Assembly (NCBI RefSeq): GCF_000513275.1
Contig: NZ_CBVJ010000027.1
Span: forward strand, 62,001-126,000
Direction: 5' to 3'
DNA from: Paenibacillus gorillae
GTDB taxonomy: Bacteria > Bacillota > Bacilli > Paenibacillales > Paenibacillaceae
DNA: 64,000 nucleotides
In this document: piece by piece, positions 61,901 to 64,000 of the stretch
How positions within the stretch are numbered: the stretch's first letter is position 1
Layout of the letters: each line of letters begins with the position of its first letter
Notes under the pieces: model-generated
The model's database searches: none
What the model was told of the DNA's origin: nothing
Seen by the model: the letters and a program-made list of their open reading frames with translations, nothing else
Program-made: the position numbers and the translations under genes

Positions 61901-64000
61901 CAGGGGGACTGGCCGACGCTTGCGCTTCCTGCCGATACCAAGCGACCGCCTGTCAAAAGCAATCGCGGCGAAACGTTCGATGTGTACGTCGATTCCGGAT
62001 TGGCTTCGGCTGTGCGCAGCCTTGCTGCCGAACGTGGCGTGACCCCGTTTATGGTTCTGCTATCGGCGTATTATACGTTCCTCGCGCACTATACCGGAGC
62101 CGACGATATTGCGGTCGGTACGCCGATTGCGGGACGGAACAGACGTGAGCTGGAAGCCATTACAGGCATGTTCACCGGTACGCTGGTGCTGCGCGCTTAC
62201 CCGCGTGCCGACAAGTCTTTCAGCGCTTTTTTATCCGAGGTGAAAGAGATCACTACAGGTGCTTACGCCCACGCCGACTATCCATTCGAGGAAATCGCGC
62301 AGTGGGTAGACAGAAGGGACGCCAGCCGCAGCCCGCTATTTGATACGATGTTCATCATGCAGAACCTCGGCATACCAAACTCTTCGTCTGAAGGAATGTC
62401 CTATCGCCATCAGCGTTTTGAGCATGGTACGGCCAAATACGATTTAATGATTCAAGCGGTGGAGAATGGCGAGAAATTGCGGCTTGTTGTTGAATATAGC
62501 GCCGATTTGTTTCACCGTGAGACAGCCGAGCGGTTTATACGGCATTATGTACAGCTGCTGCGCAGCTTGACTCTCCGTCCCGACACTCTGCTTGGTGCTG
62601 CAGAAATGCTGACGGAGGAGGAGCGTCTTCATATGCGGGCGCTGGGGAGACGCGAAGCCGACTTTCCGCAGCCGCGCTGTCTGCATGATTGCTTCAAGGA
62701 ACAGGCGGCGTCCGTTCCCGACCTGCCGGCCGTAGCCTGTGGCGGCGAATCCCTGACCTACCTTGAGCTGGATCGGCGAACCGATAAACTGGCGGGAACC
62801 TTACGCGCCAAAGGTGTGGGGAACGGCAGTGTAGTCGGAATCATGGCAGAGCGCTCCATCCCCATGCTGACTGCTATGCTCGCTGTTATGAAAGCCGGTG
62901 GCGCTTATATGCCCGTAGATCCGCATTATCCCGAGGAGCGTATTCTCTATATGCTTGAGGACAGCGGTGCAAGGCTGGTGTTCACGGACGGTGCGCGCCC
63001 CGAAGCCGCGGCTATAATACCGCCTGCCTTGCAGGTACTGGATCTTGCGGATGAGACACTGTTCTTCGGAATAGACGATGCAGCTGCAACCGTACCTCAG
63101 TCTGCCGCCGATCCCATGTATGTCATCTATACCTCCGGCTCTACAGGTCAACCGAAGGGCGTTATAGTGCCGCATAGCAGCTTCTACAATTTTGGACATT
63201 CGCTCCGGACGTTTTTTAATGGGCAATATGGTCCGGGAGACAGATGCCTCAGCCTGACTAATATCTCGTTTGATGTCAGTGTAGCAGAGCTGTTTATGCC
63301 GCTAATGTTCGGGGCTTGCACCGTGCTTTATCCGGAGCCGAAATTGCTTGATCCGCGGCAGATGGCTGAGGTGATTCAGAAAGAGCGGATTACATTCGCT
63401 TATTTGCCGCCGTCTCTGCTTAGAGAGGTAGCGCGGCTGCTCAAGGAATCGGCTGCCAAGATGACATTGGACAAAATGCTCGTTGGTGTGGAGCCGATTA
63501 AAGACGAAACGCTGGAACTGTATACAAATCTCAATCCCAAGATTCAGATTATTAATGGCTATGGCCCGACAGAGGCGACGGTTTGCTCCAATATGTATGC
63601 CTATAAGCCAGGCGCTTATGGGGGCGGCTATGTGCCGATCGGCGGACCGATGCACAATGTCGACATTTATATATTTGGTTATGGCGGTCAGCTTGCCCCT
63701 ATTGGTGCAACTGGTGAGCTGTACATTGCAGGAAGCGGTCTTGCCCATGGTTATGTGAACAAGCCGGAGATGACAGCCGAACGCTTTGTGCGGCATCCGT
63801 ACAGTGAGGGAAGAGTCATGTATCGCACCGGCGATATCGCGAAGTGGCTGCCGGACGGAAACGTCATGTATGTGGACAGGGCTGATCAACAGGTAAAAAT
63901 CAGAGGTGTGCGGATTGAAATGAATGAGATCCGCTCACAATTGTTGTCTCTTCCCGAAGTGGAGGATGCAGTTGTAGTTGTCCGTGAGGGTACAAACGGC
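58991..64000 (+). CDS. Hybrid PKS-NRPS, AT-less KS-ACP-C-A (runs off the right edge)
   Basis: ATG 58991 follows GGGGGAAGACGCC; 1670 codons are visible and the frame is open at the edge. The ketosynthase (residues about 30-455) has VDTACSSS (Cys204), EAHGTGT (His337) and KTNIGH (His377), so it is complete. It is followed by the usual post-KS linker ending LPLPTYPF (about 600), with no acyltransferase, ketoreductase or dehydratase. Then come an ACP (GGDS, Ser712), a C domain (HHIASDG, about 913) and an A domain (TSGSTGQPKG about 1380; YGPTEATVC; YRTGDIAKW). The A-domain residues read by eye, DVAYLGGVCK, match no code I know. The KS should extend the chain from the upstream PCP by a C2 unit loaded by an AT in trans. 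Confidence 0.92.
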   Translation, partial: MFQLDLLDSKKETLRKKERSGGSVSNVSLKDIAIIGISAKLPRAESHEAFWELLRSGQDLIAGFPDSRKEELKPYLRRMEAQYGSVSFFDGAYIEDISGFDYSFFRLSPKEASLMSPAQRLFLQTAWGALENAGYGGNALHGSRTGVFIGHNGDALHDYKRMIEALDPDALSMAAPGNLSSMIPSRISYLLNLRGPVISVDTACSSSLVAVHLACQSIRSGECETAIAGSVKVNLLPLDTGIRLGIESSDNRARTFDDSADGTGIGEGVIALMLKPLARAQEDGDPIYAVIKGSAMNQDGSSVGITAPNALAQEDVIARAWQDADIDPETVTYMEAHGTGTSLGDPIEIDGLTRAFRRYTDKRGFCAIGSLKTNIGHLDHAAGIAGLLKAVLSLAHKQLPPSLHYRSPNRNIPFIDSPVYVNDELTPWETDGEARRSGVSAFGMSGTNCHVVLEEAPDRMPSSPSDRAELFCLSAHSMTALERLVLQMRDWTGQQHGDERHSLADLCYTLAVGRGVHRYRLAIAVTSLEELVQTLNAIVENGLTNIVSSNVRFGTVDQAVGGNNLPEELENKGLKLAQRYVDGDEINWQEIYRGQRRQRLPLPTYPFDSHRCWVEEARGRSALQTPFAAWSSESLTGDIPEELQREMNETFAKWQAALEQIGGKPSPRRGIALTGERSGLEWEQRIADIWGELLGYDELPVNADFYELGGDSIIALKIVNRLSELTGVRVQAADLLGHSGLPSFTALIEQRVKESSAATLLITNARHEEPYSLSGARLEPIPKAELQEHYPVTSPQKRMYLQQQAVPDDRSYNLPELLHLNGAIDPERLEAVLQAIVERHESLRTTFHVIDGEIRQRIHPAIPFRLITMEVDEDAADGVLQSLFQPFSLDTAPLLRAALLTLGPERHMLFLDMHHIASDGMSAGILLSDLMTLYQGGSLPPLSLQHKDYAVWQEGRPLSGNAERYWREQCQGDWPTLALPADTKRPPVKSNRGETFDVYVDSGLASAVRSLAAERGVTPFMVLLSAYYTFLAHYTGADDIAVGTPIAGRNRRELEAITGMFTGTLVLRAYPRADKSFSAFLSEVKEITTGAYAHADYPFEEIAQWVDRRDASRSPLFDTMFIMQNLGIPNSSSEGMSYRHQRFEHGTAKYDLMIQAVENGEKLRLVVEYSADLFHRETAERFIRHYVQLLRSLTLRPDTLLGAAEMLTEEERLHMRALGRREADFPQPRCLHDCFKEQAASVPDLPAVACGGESLTYLELDRRTDKLAGTLRAKGVGNGSVVGIMAERSIPMLTAMLAVMKAGGAYMPVDPHYPEERILYMLEDSGARLVFTDGARPEAAAIIPPALQVLDLADETLFFGIDDAAATVPQSAADPMYVIYTSGSTGQPKGVIVPHSSFYNFGHSLRTFFNGQYGPGDRCLSLTNISFDVSVAELFMPLMFGACTVLYPEPKLLDPRQMAEVIQKERITFAYLPPSLLREVARLLKESAAKMTLDKMLVGVEPIKDETLELYTNLNPKIQIINGYGPTEATVCSNMYAYKPGAYGGGYVPIGGPMHNVDIYIFGYGGQLAPIGATGELYIAGSGLAHGYVNKPEMTAERFVRHPYSEGRVMYRTGDIAKWLPDGNVMYVDRADQQVKIRGVRIEMNEIRSQLLSLPEVEDAVVVVREGTNG

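Overview
The window reads as chromosome of a Gram-positive, low-to-mid GC, spore-former-like bacterium. Paenibacillus is the most likely genus. This is an inference from strong AGGAGG-type ribosome sites, TTGACA/TATAAT-like promoters, BacA/surfactin-type NRPS modules, a Firmicute-type BirA operator and the density of small regulator/enzyme pairs. No rRNA, tRNA, CRISPR array, insertion sequence or integrase was recognised.

Layout. Positions 1-9.4 kb hold a zinc-finger protein tail, a Gfo/Idh/MocA oxidoreductase, a TehA/SLAC1-type channel, a YgjP-type metallopeptidase, a CTP-synthase-like GATase, a NUDIX enzyme, bioB behind a BirA operator, and two kinase-like genes. The second kinase-like gene has a short leader ORF and hairpin in front. 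Positions 9.5-15 kb hold a ParB-like protein, flavohaemoglobin (hmp) with a TGTGA-N6-TCACA site at about -41.5, a convergent Crp/Fnr regulator, and a frameshifted rifampin phosphotransferase. Positions 15-29.4 kb carry regulator/enzyme pairs: LysR/old yellow enzyme, two AraC-SDR divergent pairs with an MFS pump, a flavin reductase plus DHA2 pump, FrnE, LysR/histidine phosphatase, and a racemase. Positions 29.4-38.9 kb are accessory: WYL and ArsR regulators, VOC proteins, GNATs, SMI1/KNR4, a serine beta-lactamase-like protein and clear pseudogenes. Positions 39.0-42.2 kb hold a tight run of unrecognised proteins ending in a leucine-rich-repeat protein, with one decayed member.

The main item lies from 43.9 kb to the right edge and is still open there. 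It is one co-directional operon: panD (aspartate decarboxylase, beta-alanine supply), a 4050-residue NRPS, three tandem overlapping CPBP-type membrane proteins with altered catalytic motifs, and an AT-less KS-ACP-C-A hybrid. The NRPS order is acyl-AMP ligase-PCP-C-A-PCP-C-A-PCP-C-A-PCP followed by half a C domain. Specificity residues read by eye suggest Ile/Val-like, Ser, Ser, then a ketide extension and an unassigned residue. That would give an N-acylated peptide-polyketide. I did not recognise this architecture as a known cluster.

At least three genes are broken (rph, the WYL regulator, an aldo/keto reductase), and two further short remnants are likely. The rph and WYL lesions are single-base changes in homopolymers and could be sequence errors. 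The aldo/keto reductase has several lesions and is genuinely decayed.
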